In this document: piece after piece, positions 35,210-48,330 of the stretch
Layout: the number at the start of each line of letters is the position of its first letter
Position numbering within the stretch: the stretch's first letter is position 1
Assembly: GCF_002865645.1 (NCBI RefSeq)
Contig: NW_020194555.1
Coordinates: 3,126,288 to 3,190,287 of the forward strand
Direction: 5' to 3'
Length of the DNA: 64,000 bases
Origin: Hyaloscypha bicolor E
Lineage: Eukaryota > Ascomycota > Leotiomycetes > Helotiales > Hyaloscyphaceae
Made by a program: the position numbers and the translations under genes
Notes under the pieces: model-generated
Seen by the model: the letters and a program-made list of their open reading frames with translations, nothing else
What the model was told of the DNA's origin: nothing
The model's database searches: none

Positions 35210-38000
35210 TCATATACAAGCTGGCGAGGAATTACCCTCCCAGTCTTCTAGTTCCTCGACCGTAGCTTCCAATAGCATTCTTAAAATAACCGCCGACCTG
35301 GGAGCGAAGTAACAGAGAGACTTGGGTATGGCCGTCCAGTAACCATATTAAAGGGACAAATTATACTAATATACCATATAGCTCAAAAAGTATATCGTAT
35401 TTTTTAAGAAGGCTGAGTATTCTTTATAAGGATAGATAAAGCCCTTACCGGCAGCCCGAGGGTAAAGGTACTAAATTCGGATATACCGGCCAAGACTATT
35501 AATATGGAAGAATAAATACTCCCGTTTTTGCAGTCCTGCTTCTTTATTACCCCACTTGCAGAAGATATAAAATAGCTCGGGGACTATTAGCGGCTTTTCG
35601 AATTCTATAGCAGCTATAAAGTCCGTATCTGACTTGTTATTAACCAAGGTTTTCGTATTCCATTCTATATCTGTCTCTCCTATTTTCTTCTAAGAGATCT
35701 CTGTATCTAATTCGTTATTTACTAGAGTTTTTATATTCTAATCTATATCTGTCCCTTTTACTTTTTCCTGAAAAATATCCGTATTATTATTATCCTCTAT
35801 ATCTATATTACTATACAGGTAATATATCTTTAATTACTCTCTTAATTTCGGTACCTTATATTAATAAAGGATTTCTTGCCTCTTATAGAGTTATATAAGG
35901 TTTTTAATAAGTTTAAACTATACTTAAATAATCTGGTTCTTATTCAGGCTATCTAGGGATATAAAAAGCAATCTGGTAATTATAGCTCGCTTCTTGAGTT
36001 TGTATTTAAAGGCCAGTAAAATAAGAATATTGACTGGGCGGATTTCTTATAATTATAAATTAATTTCAGTAATATAAACTGTTTTATAGAACTCTTTAAT
36101 AGTCTTTTCAAATAATATCTTATTTAATTAATATTTTAAAATATTTATTTTGGCTTATTTGTTTTTATATTTCTTATATAGCTTTATTTCTTTAGCTGCC
36201 TTAATTATATAATAGCTATAATCCTTAATCTCCTAAATATATCTAATATACTTTTTAATAAGATTAAAGAGGTCCGGATACCTGCTAATCTTAAACTTCT
36301 ATATATCTATTAAATATTTAGGGGCTTATTTATAACGGGCTAGCCGGCTAATAGCTCAGATAAGATTATCTTATTATATAAAGCCCATATAAATCGCCTA
36401 ATAATTTCGGTTAATAAATACTAATATATAATACCGTTTATAAATATCTTTCTAATTATCTATAATCTATCTATACTTTTTAGAAATTATCTCTTTTATA
36501 ATAGTATATAATTAGCCAAGCTTAATAATAACTTTTAGTAGAAAGGAGTAGGGATTCTTAAAAAGAGAAAATTAGAGGTATTTAAAACTTACTATTTAGC
36601 CTCTTTTCTAAAGCTTACTAAAGGTTATAGAACTCGAATCTCTTTTTAAACCCATATATCCGGCTAAAGCGGACTAGGTAATATTAATATTTTATATATT
36701 ATAAAGTTTTAGTCTTGGAAATACAGACCCTATTTATAATATATTTAATATTATAAAAAACAGATTATTTAGTCTATTTCTCGTTTTACTAGAAACGAAT
36801 ATAGTTAGTATTAGGCGAAATAACCAGATTATAAATATCTTTTAGAAAAATAAATTTATTTTTAAATATATTATTAGCTAATACTAAAGCCAGTATAAAA
36901 GTAATTCTGTAATATACTAGATCTTCTATTTTATAGAATACAAATATCTTTCTATTTTAAATTAGCTAATTAAAAAAATAAAATATACTATTTATTAAAA
37001 GTAAAATATTACTTATTTCTTTCTTTTCCCTCCGGTTCTTTTAACTTGCTTGAAATTAAGCCTTATTATAATAATCGGCAGTTGCCCCTTAATTAGAGAT
37101 AAAAATAATTAGAACTCGATATCTTTATACTAGATATTAATAAAAGCTTTTGGCCTAATAATTATATAGCTAGCCAGATCTAAGAAAAGTAATAACTATA
37201 TTCGGAATTGCTTATATATATATATTTCAGAATTATATATCTAGTAGTTATTCTAAAAGATATATAAATTCTTAATAAAAAGCTCAGACTTCTTTTTTTC
37301 CGAATTATTAAGGCCGAAAAAAAATTAGCTTTAGTAGAATCTACTATTACGGAATTAATATAATTAAGGTAAAAAGAGATAGTAATATATATTACGGAAT
37401 TAATATAATTAAGGTAGAAAGAAATAGTAATATATATTACGGATATTATATAAAATATATTCTATTATATATTCTTCTATAAATTATATATATATTATAC
37501 TAATAAGCTTCTAGTAAATAATAATTAAAAACTTTTTCTTAATTTATAAATTATTTATATACTAAAAGAAATAGCCTTTAAAATACTTTATAAGATATTT
37601 CTTTTATTCTTTTGGGTTTTTATAAAATATATATTTTTTAATAACCATTTTTAAATATTCTTTTTTTATTATTTTATAATATCTATTAAAATAATATTAG
37701 TAAATATATATATAAATAGAATAATTATAAATAAAAGTAGAGATTTATAGCTTCTATTTTTCTAATTCTACTTCTATTATAGCTTGGACATTATTATAAG
37801 AATTCGATAAAATAATTCTTTTTATTTTGAACTTGTCCTCTTTCTACTAATAATATATAGTTTTAATATCGGAATTAGCTTCGGAATCAGACCGAGAATT
37901 ATATCTAGAATCTCGGTCGAATTCGGAATCGAGATCGGAACCAGACTTGCTATTATTAGTAGAGGCCGATTTCTGCTACCGGTTCCTCTTTTTTATTTTT
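35210..38000 (-). pseudogene. DUF3435 (Crypton/Starship-type tyrosine recombinase) protein with C-terminal zinc fingers, RIP-inactivated
   Basis: The minus strand is readable from about 37.6 kb to a TGA at 35210, with stops nearly all at Gln, Arg or Trp positions. Motifs in order: YKLRKSF and YIIEYILYNIR near 37.5 kb. Near 37.05 kb comes KQVKRTGGKRKE, the family's (H/Q)VKRxGGK strand. LVISPNTNYIRF follows near 36.8 kb, where the family has an IPxxTNxIRLRW segment. Near 36.63 kb is GFKKRFEFYNL, the family's GYExxxxFYDLRRxxG segment carrying catalytic Arg. A long coiled-coil-like tail (35.9-36.3 kb) follows, with YSYYIIKAAKEIKLYKKYKNK. The C-terminus has two Cys/His-finger-like parts: FCKWGNKEAGLQKREYLFFH, then FIYPYKEYSAF with both Cys turned to Tyr. 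The last ~60 codons (35210-35400) are hardly mutated. An Asp/Ser/Arg-rich segment at 37.86-38.0 kb may be the N-terminus. DUF3435 proteins include the captains that mobilise Starship elements; whether this one did is unknown. Confidence 0.8.
37346..37435 (+). repeat. tandem duplication of a 45-bp unit
   Basis: Two copies starting ATTACGGAATTAATATAATT at 37346 and 37391, with a third start (ATTACGG) at 37436. The unit is 45 bp, a multiple of three, and lies inside the DUF3435 remnant, so it adds 15 codons in frame. Copies differ at three or so sites by A/G. Confidence 0.9.
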
Positions 38001-38799
38001 ATTTATAGTTTATATATTTGTAGTTATTTCTTTCTATTTAATAAAGCTATAGAATAGGCTCTATTTCAATTATAATAGAGGGTTTAATATTAAGTAAAAT
38101 ATTAAGGAAGTCTGAATAGTAAAGAAATTATATTATTATAAGGGTTAGCTCTATATAAAGCAGTATAGAGGCTGCTATACTAAGAGGATAAAACAAGTAT
38201 CGAAAAATAAGAATAGTAATAATAAAGGATTTAGGTTAGCTAAGGGGAAATAGTTAATAATTGCAGTATTAGAATTAGAAAAGAATTATATTTGAGATTA
38301 ATTAAAGGAACTAATTAAAATATAAAAAGTAAAAAATAAAGAACTGAGAATAATAATAGAAGAGTACGGAATTCAGAATAATAAGAGAAAAGTAAATAAT
38401 TGAGGGAATTAATATAAATAAGAGTAAAATAAGGAACTGAGAAGTAAAGAAATAATAAGAAAAGAGTAAAGAATTAAAAAAGAATAAAGGGAAAGTGGCT
38501 AGATAATATATATCTTCTAGTATAGTAAATAATAAATAGGCCAAATAATATAAATTACTTTTCTTTTAGAAACTTTCTCTTAGGAGGCAGCCTTTAGTTT
38601 TTGGAAGAGTTATAGGTTCTAATATAGGGAATTAAATAATAATAATAAATGTTTTTATTAATATTTTTTTACAGATATTATTAAGTAGTAAGAGGTTAGT
38701 TTTATTAAATCTCGACTAGCCTTAGATATAAAAGATTAAGTAAATAGAGGGGCTATATAAAACAGCAGGCAGAATTACCCGAAAACAGTAATTAGATTA
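38001..38799 (+). other. A+T-rich stretch with a decayed Gln/Lys/Glu-rich frame
   Basis: Between the DUF3435 remnant and the copia fragment, a plus-strand frame near 38.03-38.28 kb reads as a helical Gln/Lys/Glu-rich peptide once TAG and TAA are taken as Gln (ALYKAV and LNSKEIILL are readable parts). It resembles the C-terminal tail of a DDE transposase of the pogo/Fot1 kind only in general character. No confident assignment. Confidence 0.3.
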
Positions 38800-39227
38800 C
38801 TAATATCTAGTTTATAGTAGCTTTTTTAAAGGTCCCGGTTTCTATTATTGAAATTTAGATAAATAAAATACTATTACTTTAATAATTATAATAATAAAAG
38901 ACTCTAAAAAGATAATATTCGAACTTATTTAAATACTAATTAATAATTTATATAAATTATAATATAGTTTTATTTTTATTTTATAAAATATTGAATTCCT
39001 ATATAATAAAATTATTACTTTTCTATTAAGGCTTATTAGTATACCGATATATAGTTTCGAACTCTTTTAATAAACTCGGTTAGTTTATTAATAAGCTTTA
39101 ATTATTTATTACTATTTATAAAAAGTAATAATAAATTAATATTAAAATCTATTTTATTAATTAATATTATTATTTTTAAACCCCTTTAAATTATTATTTA
39201 TCCGGAAATTATTAATATAAATCCAGT
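38800..39227 (+). mobile_element. copia fragment, left part (copy 2)
   Basis: The stretch matches the gag region of the complete copia element (about 13735-14150) word by word with extra C-to-T and G-to-A changes, for example the segment ending ATTAATATAAATCCAG. It is 5'-truncated. It stops where the LTR of gypsy element 2 begins, and the continuation is found at 47162. Confidence 0.85.
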
Positions 39228-39432
39228 TATAATAGCTAATATAAAGGTATAATCTACTAAAAATAGAATATTAAAAACAGGTATAAAATAAAGCTAAGCC
39301 GGAATTATTTAGGTAAAATAATACTAAAGATTAAAGTATTCTTTTTATTTTATTCTATAGCTTAATATTTTCTAATATATAAGATTCTTTAAACTTTAAG
39401 CCTTTAACTATTATATTAATTCTACTATTATA
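39228..39432 (+). repeat. 5' LTR of gypsy element 2
   Basis: It begins TATAATAGCTAATATAAA and ends CTATTATA, as a RIP-altered TG...CA pair would. Blocks shared with the 3' LTR include GTAAAATAATACTAAA-like and AAGATTCTTTAAACTTTAA. Confidence 0.85.
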
Positions 39433-39949
39433 TAATACTAAGCTTACTTAATTCGGCTTATAGAAGCAATATAATACTACCTATAAAGAACCTGTATTTG
39501 TTCTTAGAAAGCGAAAACAGAATACTGCTTTTAATATTTAATAATCTCTTTAAACTATAAAGAACTAAAGAGTTTAACTAGAAATATAATATCTTCTATA
39601 ATCTAGTTAATTACGGAACCTGGCCTTTAGCTAAAATAAATAATATTTCCCTTCTAGTAATCGGTTTTTTACTAATATAAAAAAAGAAAAATATTGTTTT
39701 TTATAACCCGATTAATCTCGAAACCTGGCTTTTAACTAAAATAGATAATATTTCCTTAATATTAATAAGAGTAAAAGGACCGGTTCTTTCTCTTAATATA
39801 AAAAGAATTAGTAATAGTTTATTAATTTCAAATAAGAAAAGATAATAGTCGGTTTTAGTTTACTAATTTAAAACTAGATAAAATAATAATCGATTATAGT
39901 TTACTAATATTTCTTTCTATAGCTAATATTTCTTTTAAAACTACTATAA

Positions 39950-42900
39950 ACGGCCCGGAACTAAATACTATTATTATAGGTATATTAAATAAAAGGCTCT
40001 AATATAACGAAATAAAGAAGCCGGATTTTAATATTACAAATCTATATTACTAGAAAAACTATTATAATACTATTTCGAAAAAAGATATTAAGAAATAGCT
40101 AGCTAACTTGAAACTTAAAATTAATATAAATACCCTAAAAATAAATAAAGCCTAATAGAAATTACTTATATGAAATAATTTTATTAATAAATACCGCTTT
40201 ATAGCTAATAAATAAACGGAATACTATTAGAAATTCTACTTATATATTAATTAATTTATTAAGAAAGTTAATAAACTAGAGGTAATTACTAGTTAACTTT
40301 ATATAAAAGAAAAACTAATATAAAAAGAAGCTATAAAATAGAAATCCAAATAAATAAATATTTAGAAATATTACAGGTTCCTATTAGGAGAACTATATAA
40401 GAATTAATATTAAGATTCCCTTTTACTTTTAGTCTATAGTAATCGATTATAGTTTAGTAAAATTAAGGATCTTATTCTATTTATAAATAAAGACAATTAC
40501 TAGATTAATAATTAGATATTTAATACAAAAAACAAATTAATATAGAATTCTTTTAAATTTAATAATAAATTACTGAAAATTGCCTATATAATATAACTAA
40601 TTACTAGAGATACCTATAATTTTATTTATAATTAACTAGAACCTAAATTAGTTAAATAGATCTTAATAATTAAATAGATTTTTAAGATTCTTTAATAAAC
40701 TTATAGTAAAAATAAAGAGATAGAATACCAGGAAATAAAGGAGATATACTAGTATTTAAAGTAAAGAAATAAGCCGTTTCTAATATTCTAGATAGAGTTT
40801 ATTTATTTAATAATAAAACTAGAAAAGTTACCAGATAATTAATTTAATAATTTAATAAATAAAATGAATTTCGAGCTATTTAAAAGCTTAAATAATAAGA
40901 AGTTTAATATATTTAGAGATTTTACTAAATAATATATAAAATAAAAAAATAGGCTTTTTTTAATTAAGAACTAATAATTCTAAAAAAAAACAACTAGTAA
41001 AAACCATTTGTTATTAAATGCCATTTCGGGCTAGAAAGCCTACCGGAATTCAAGGAATTATAATAATTCTATATCTAGTAGATTAATTATAATAGACGGT
41101 ATTTTTATAGCCAAAAAAAGTAATTTATCGGGAATTCGAAAAGAGATTAGACTAATCCGAGAATTTCTATTATTATATTTATAGAAAACAGAGATATATA
41201 AATAGGGCCTATTCTAATACTAATAAGATCATATTTATTAAAAAAATTATTTAGAAAAAGCTAATAATTTAGGAGCAAATAATAAAAATACCGATTTCTA
41301 TATATTATTTAATAAGAAATATAATATTAATAAATCGGGAAAAGCCTAGCTTTAGATATAAAAGTAGTTCTTTTAAAATAAAAACTTTATTAAAAACTTA
41401 TAGATCTCACTTAGCTAATTAGTAGAGACTAGTTTTTTATCGAATATAAAATATATTAAAAAGGCAAAATTATAACCTTCTAGTATTTAGTAAATACCGA
41501 AATAAATATATATATTCTAATTAATTAAAAGTATATTTATTCTTTAATAAAAGTATTATAAATACCTTTATATAAACTTAAAACCCTTGTTTTCTTATAA
41601 GGTTTTAATAAATAATTTAATAAAGCTATTTAATATCTAGCTACTATAAATCTAGCTATTAATTAGTATTTCCAAACTTAATAATACCTATTTATTACTA
41701 ATTTCGGCTTTTATAATATAATCTTAGAAAAGAAATAATTAATAAAATATAATATTCTATTGAATTATTAATATAATTAACTCTATTAGCCGGAAAACTA
41801 TAAAGTAAATTAGCCGGATCTTATTTAGAAAATCCGATATTTTAATAAAAAATACCGAAAAGATAACTATTCTAAAATATTTCAACTAGAATCCTAAAGA
41901 AACTAATAAAACCAGATCTAAAAAGCAAGAAAATATACTTTTTATCTTTTTATAAGATCTTTTTATAAGAAAAGCCGAATACTAGGCAAAAAAGAAAAAG
42001 CTAGATTTTAATATTCTTAAAATAGATAAGCTACTAAACTATTTCTACTATTTTATTAAAATAGCTACTTTTTAATTAAATACTAAAGATTCTAATAATT
42101 TAATCGGATTAGTTACTATTAATAAAATCGATTATATATTTAAAAAATATAAATATAAATTAAAGAGATATCTATTACTATTTATAGTTATTAGATAACT
42201 AATATTATATTTAAACTAGTAACCTAATATATTCTTTAGATATAAATAAACTAAATACTTTTAATAATATATTATTTTTTAATTTCAAAGAACTTTAAGA
42301 GCTTCGAATATTTCTTTTTATATAGCTATATAATATAGCTAGAGCATTTTTCAAGAAAGTAATAAATAAGCTTTTTTAATTTTAATTCTTTAATTATAAA
42401 CTCCGTTTTAATAAACCAGATCTTTTAATAAAAATAATTTATTTCTATAAAATAAATACTAGTAAATTCGAAAAAATAAAAGAATATCTTATTAAAAACC
42501 TAAAAAAGAATTTTATTAAGCCGTTTGAATTTCTTTTCTTATTACTAGTCTTATTTATTTAAAAGAAAAAAAGGTAGCCTATAATTTTATATTAATTATT
42601 AATAGCTAAATATTATAATAAAAAAGAACTATTATTCTTTACTATTTATTATTAAGATATTTAACTAATTAATTGAATTATTAGTATTTACTAAATTAAA
42701 TATTTAATATATATTTAACCGAATTTATATAGAACTAGCTTCTATAGTATAAATAGCTTTTAAACTAGTAGTTCTATTATTTAAATTCTATAATAATCCA
42801 GTAACTTTCTAATAATATATTAATACTATTCTAATAAACTATTTAAATGACTTTTATTTGGCCTATATTAATAATATATTTATTTTTTAAAAAATAAAAA

Positions 42901-45320
42901 GAAATATTAATAATATATTAGAATAGTTCTATAAAAGCTTTAGGAGGCCGAATTATAAATTAATATTTATAAATATAAATTTGAAGTTTTTAAAATAATA
43001 TTCTTAGAATTTATTATTTTAAATTAAAGTATATAAATAGATTTTACTAAAACTTCTATTATCCGAAACTAGTATTAATTTATAATAAAAAGGGAAATAT
43101 AATTATTTTTAGGTTTCTATAACTTCTATTATAGATTTATCTAAGCCTATAGATATATTTTTTATTTCCTAAATTATTTAACTGAAAAAAATATTCTATT
43201 AAAATTTATATTTAATAAAACTCAGTTAAATATCTTTAATTAGCTTAAGAATTTATTTCTCTTTATCCTAATACTTCTCTATTTCAAATATAATAGGAAA
43301 ACCCGCTTAGAAACTAACTATTTAAATCTAGCTATTATAGATATACTTTTTTAAAAAAGCCTAGAGAATAGATAATAGTACCCGGTTATATTCTATTCTA
43401 AAACTCTTTAAGAAGCCAAAAGCCATTATAAAATTCATAATAAGGAACTTCTTACTATTATTTAAAGATTCCGGAAATAGTAAATAGAACTAATTAACTT
43501 ATTTAAATTTCTAATTATTACTAACTATAAAGCTCTCGAATATTTCGATACTAAAAGGCTTTTAAGTAAATAATAGATCTAATAAATAAATCTCCTATTA
43601 TAATTCTATTACCAAATTATTTATTAGCAAAATAAAAATAATACTATTATTAATATTTTATTCCAAAAAAACGAAATTATATTAATTTAAAAGCAGGCTA
43701 AAAAAGCTAAAAAAAAAAACTAAATAAGTTATTCTATTAGACCTAATTCTCGCTTTTACTAAAATAAAAAATATAATATTTGCTTTTATTAAAATAGAAG
43801 AAATAAATAAGCTATTAATTATAATTATAATTTTATAAACTAATTAGATAAATCCAGTTTTAGAAAACAAATATAAAAAAGCCTGAAAAAATATAGATTT
43901 ATAGGAAATATTAAATAGCTATATATTTTATAATAAAAAACTTATTATATTAAATAGATATAATAATTTATAAACTAGGCTTTTATAATAAATTTATAAT
44001 ATAATAACTATTATATATCCCGATTAAAATAAAATAAAAATCCTAATTTAAAAACTTTACTAATACCCTATTCTCTCTATAAATATCGACTATTTTATAA
44101 TAAACTACTATAAATATTAAAGGTTTTATAAACTAAAAAAACAAAATACCAGGCCTATTATATCTCTTATTAGTTCCTTTAAAGATATGAGATAATTTAT
44201 TTATAAATTTCTATATTTCTGGCTTTATAAATAAAAGATATAATAATATATTTATTATAGTTAATTAATTATTTAAATAATATATAAATTTATTAATAAT
44301 TAAGAATATTATAGCCAGAACTATTATTAGCCTATTCTATTATTATATCTGGTAATTCCGAGATTTTTCTTTTACTATTATAAGTAATTAAAAACCCTGG
44401 TTTATTTCAGATTTTATAAATAAACTATTAAAATTAACTAGAACCAAATTAAAGCTCTCGATTATAGAATATATCCAAACTAATAAATAAATAGAAATTA
44501 TTAATTAAATTATTAATATTTGATTTTGCTCTTTTATTAATTATTTCTAGAATAATTAGGCAGATTTATTTCCGGTATTCGATATTATAAATACCGTCTA
44601 TTTATATAAATTAACTGGCTTATTTCTTTCAATAATTAATTATAGATATAAACCCAGATTAGATTTTAATTAAATACTATTAATAATAGAATTCAAAATA
44701 CTAAAAAAGAAACTTAATTAAAAAGAAATATAATAATAGGCTAAAAGAATTAATACTACTATTAATTATACCCGAGAATATATAGTAATAGCTTAAGAGT
44801 ATTAAGCTAAATAAGCTAATAAGAAATAGTAAAAACCAGATTTCAATTCAGGAAATATAATTTATATAATTAAAAAAAATATAAAAAACGAACCGTTTAT
44901 CTAATAAATTAAACTATTTCTTTATTAAACTATTTAAAATTAATAAAATAATAGGCTATTTATATTAATTAGACCTTTTTTTATTATATAGAATTTGGCT
45001 AATCTTTTATATAAATAGATTTTATAAGAATTCTACTAATATACTATCTAGCCAAACTAATAAAAAGCCTGGTTCTATTAAAATTAATAGTAAACTCGAA
45101 TAGAAAATCGAGAAGATTCTCTTTTTTAACGTATTTTATAATAAGCTTTATTATAAGGTTAAATAAAAGAAATAAAATATAAATAATAAATAATATTTCA
45201 TATTAAATTTCAAGAATTTAATATTTGAATTATATAAATTCTATAAATAGAATTCCGGTAAAACAGAACTTTCTATCCGGCCAAATAAATGAATTTAATA
45301 TATTAAAGAAGATAAATTCG
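39950..45320 (+). pseudogene. gypsy element 2 gag-pol remnant with chromodomain
   Basis: RNase H near 43.35-43.7 kb is the clearest part: YPVIFYSKTL, then KIHNKELLTII, then ITNYKALEYF (family TDHKALEYF) and KRLLSK. The integrase core lies near 44.15-44.5 kb (YIVNRLTKY-like and LAVISD-like strands, broken by stops). The C-terminal chromodomain lies at about 45.06-45.3 kb, with KLEWKIEKIL if TAG is taken as Trp, then KLYYKVKW and a WNINNKWY-like hydrophobic cage part. Gag and protease in 39.95-42 kb are too decayed to delimit. All stops seen are at Gln or Trp positions. Confidence 0.85.
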
Positions 45321-46956
45321 ATAAAAATTACTCAGATAATAATAAATCTTAATAATAAGGCCTTTATAACTAAAAGAAAAAAAGAAAAAATTAAATATTT
45401 CCCGGGTTTTATTTAAACTCTAGTATATTTCCTTTATTCTACTATATTAATATCCATTCTCTTTTCTAAAAATCTAAATAAAGAATCTTTCTTTATTATA
45501 CTAAATTATACTTTACTATTTAGGCAAATTATAAAATAAAAAAATGAATTCTTAAAACTAAACCGAAAATAAATACTCACCTATATTAGTTCGAAATATT
45601 ATTAAAAATCGAGAAAAACCTTTTTAATTACTTTAATCTTTATAATCTCAATTATTTATATTACTACTATTACCTTAATAGAACTATTAATAAAGATAAA
45701 ACCGATAAGAAATTCCGGTAATATATTATCTATAGCCGGATTAAATAAAGCTATTTACCAGATTCTAAATAACTTAAATAATAGTAATAGTATTTCAAGT
45801 TTAATAGCTATAACTATTATTAATATAATTATTAGCCAAATTACTTTTATAAACGAAAGTAGCAATTTATTTATCTAAAAACAGATTAATATATAAAATA
45901 TAGCCTATATTACTTTTAAAAAGATATTTGAAATTATTATAAAAGATATCTTAATAATATATTCTAAAAATAATAAAATAGAGGATTTAGTTATTAATAA
46001 TAATAAATCTAATAATTTAATAAGCGAAATAAAAAATATTAATAAAAAATACCTTATTAATCTTATTAAGCCAGATACTAAAAAGGTTAATAAAAATAAG
46101 ACTAGTATATTCAAGAAATATAAAATATTAAATAATAGTAAGAATTCTAATAATAAAAACACTAAAAATAAAAAGAATTCTAGTAATAAAGGAGATTCTA
46201 ACTATAATAAAAGTAACTAAACTAGTATTAAAATACCTGTTATAACTAAGAAATATATAATATTAAATAGTAATTATTATATAAATATTAGTCTGAAACC
46301 AAAAACTAGTAAATAATTCTAAAAACCGAAATAAAAAACTAATATCCTATAGATATTAATGAATTAATATATAATATTATTCGGAAAATTAAAAAACCTT
46401 TTAGAGGTTCCTATAAAACCAAAATCAAGAAACTTAAAACCTAAAAATATAATAATAAAATAGCTAAAATAGCCGGATTTAATATATAAATTACTAAAAT
46501 AAATAACTAGCTTAAAAAAATATATATTAAGCTCGAAAAGGCCAAGAAATTAGTTAAATAATTTAAAAATGGCTTAATTAAGCCAAATATTATTATTCTA
46601 ATTAAGAAAAAGAATAAATAAGCTATTATATTAAAGCCTGCTTTAATAAATAGATTTAATCTACTATTTTTATTCGAAAATTACCTAATAATAATAGTTC
46701 TAATATTAGCTATATTTTATATAGTATTTCCAGACTATATTATTAATATAAATATAAATATAATACAAGTAATAAATAATAAAAACTAGCCGGAATATAT
46801 TAGAAACTGAATTATTTTAGTAGAATTAAGACTATATTTCAATTATAAATAAGCTATTAAAATAAAATTAATAGCTATTATTTCCTTTTTTTTCTATATT
46901 ATAACTAAATAATTCCCTAAATGAGAGTATTTAAACTTCTTTTTAAAAGAGGGTAA
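45321..46956 (+). other. unexplained 1.6-kb segment between the chromodomain and the 3' LTR
   Basis: Chromoviruses usually end soon after the chromodomain, yet about 1.6 kb lies here before the 3' LTR. A plus-strand frame from about 45.9 to 46.2 kb is Lys/Asn/Ser-rich and open for some 85 codons with hardly any stops (NNKSNNLISEIKNI is part of it). Another piece reads near 46.5-46.9 kb. It may be an extra ORF of this gypsy family or an older nested insertion. No domain recognised. Confidence 0.4.
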
Positions 46957-47161
46957 TATAATAGCTAATATAAAAATATAACTTATTAAGAATAAAATAT
47001 TAGAAATAAATATAAAACGAAACTAAGTCGGAATTACTTGAGCAAAATAATACTAAAAGTCGAAATATCTTTTCTATTTTATTTTATAGTTTAGTATTTT
47101 CTAATATATAAGATTCTTTAAACTTTAAACCTTTAACTATTATATTAATTCTATTATTATA
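46957..47161 (+). repeat. 3' LTR of gypsy element 2
   Basis: Same length as the 5' LTR, beginning TATAATAGCTAATATAAA and ending CTATTATTATA. Immediately after it the copia sequence resumes, fixing the right end of the insertion. Confidence 0.85.
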
Positions 47162-48330
47162 TTAATTGTAATTTCGGAATCTATAATAACTATTTTAAGT
47201 TCTATAATTATAATAATTATATTTTATATATAAAAAATCCGAATATTATTTATAGAAATATATATTAAAGAAATAAAAGGCTAAAAAGGCCCGATTTAAA
47301 AATAGAAATATTTATTAATTTAAATTTCGAAATATTTGTAATTTTAATAAATATTTTAATAATATTTATATATAATATATTACTAAAATTAAAAGAGAAA
47401 AAATAATAAAAATAATAAAAATAAACTAATAGATAATATTTTTAAAGCTTTACTAATAGAAATAAATAAAGAAAAAAAATATTATTTAGATTTCTATTTT
47501 ATTTTTATTAAAAGCTTTTTAGTTACTTTTACTATTTTTATTTCTATTATTTCTATAATTAATACTTTTATAAATAATTTTTTCTTTCTTATATATTAAA
47601 TAATAGGCAAAAACCATATTTTAGAATCTATTAAATAAATGAAAAATACTTAAATATTTATAATTAATACTAAAGCTTTTAGATTCTTAATTACTAGTTC
47701 TAACTAATTCTAAGCTTTATAATAGACTAATAATAGTATTTAAATTAATATCTAGTTTAATATTAGATCTATATTCTCTATTAGATTTATAATAATAAGA
47801 ATACTAATTAGATAAATATAATTCTATATTATATTTATAAAGATTCTATTTCTATTTAGTTTAACTAATATAAATAAGCTAAAAATCTATTTTAATAATC
47901 TTATTAATTATTTCGTTATTTCTATTAAATACTTTATATTTATAATATAATATTTTAAATATTTTATCTATTTTAAAATATTATATTATAAAGCTTTATT
48001 TTTAAATTCTTTATTTATAATCCCTGTTTTTTTTATAGAAATCGAATTATAATATTTATATTACTATTTTAGTTATTTATTTATTAATAAATTCTAAAAT
48101 ATACTAAAATAAACAGGCTATAATATTAATATAAAAGCCTTTAAATACCTTATAAAGTATTATAAGTAATATTAGAGATTCGGATAATTACCAGAATAAT
48201 TTAAATTCAATTTAAGAAATAATATTAATTTTAACTATTTTATTATTATTAATATTTATATATTTGAAATATTTTAAAATAATATTAAAATAATATTTAT
48301 TATAGAAAAGAAATTATAATAAAACAAAAA
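47162..48330 (+). mobile_element. copia fragment, right part (copy 2)
   Basis: It continues the copia sequence interrupted at 39227. It matches about 14165-15340 of the complete element (gag end, protease, start of integrase) in the same orientation, more heavily mutated than copy 1. The match fades near 48.3 kb. A short segment near 48.49-48.53 kb resembles the DNA just before the copia 3' LTR, so an internal deletion is likely. Confidence 0.85.

Larger units (their letters stand above)
39228..47161 (+). mobile_element. Ty3/gypsy chromovirus, full length, RIP-inactivated (element 2)
   Basis: Two direct LTRs of about 205 bp (39228-39432 and 46957-47161) bound a plus-strand gag-pol. The element is inserted in copia copy 2. 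Its LTRs share no evident sequence with those of gypsy element 1, so it is a different family. A purine-rich AAAAGAGGG just before the 3' LTR is a plausible polypurine tract. Confidence 0.9.

Noticed and set aside
45905..46162. 85-codon minus-strand frame of Leu/Ile/Phe (membrane-like)
   Set aside because: It is the antisense of the Lys/Asn-rich plus-strand stretch in gypsy element 2; A/T-rich antisense of Lys/Asn codons always gives Leu/Ile/Phe.
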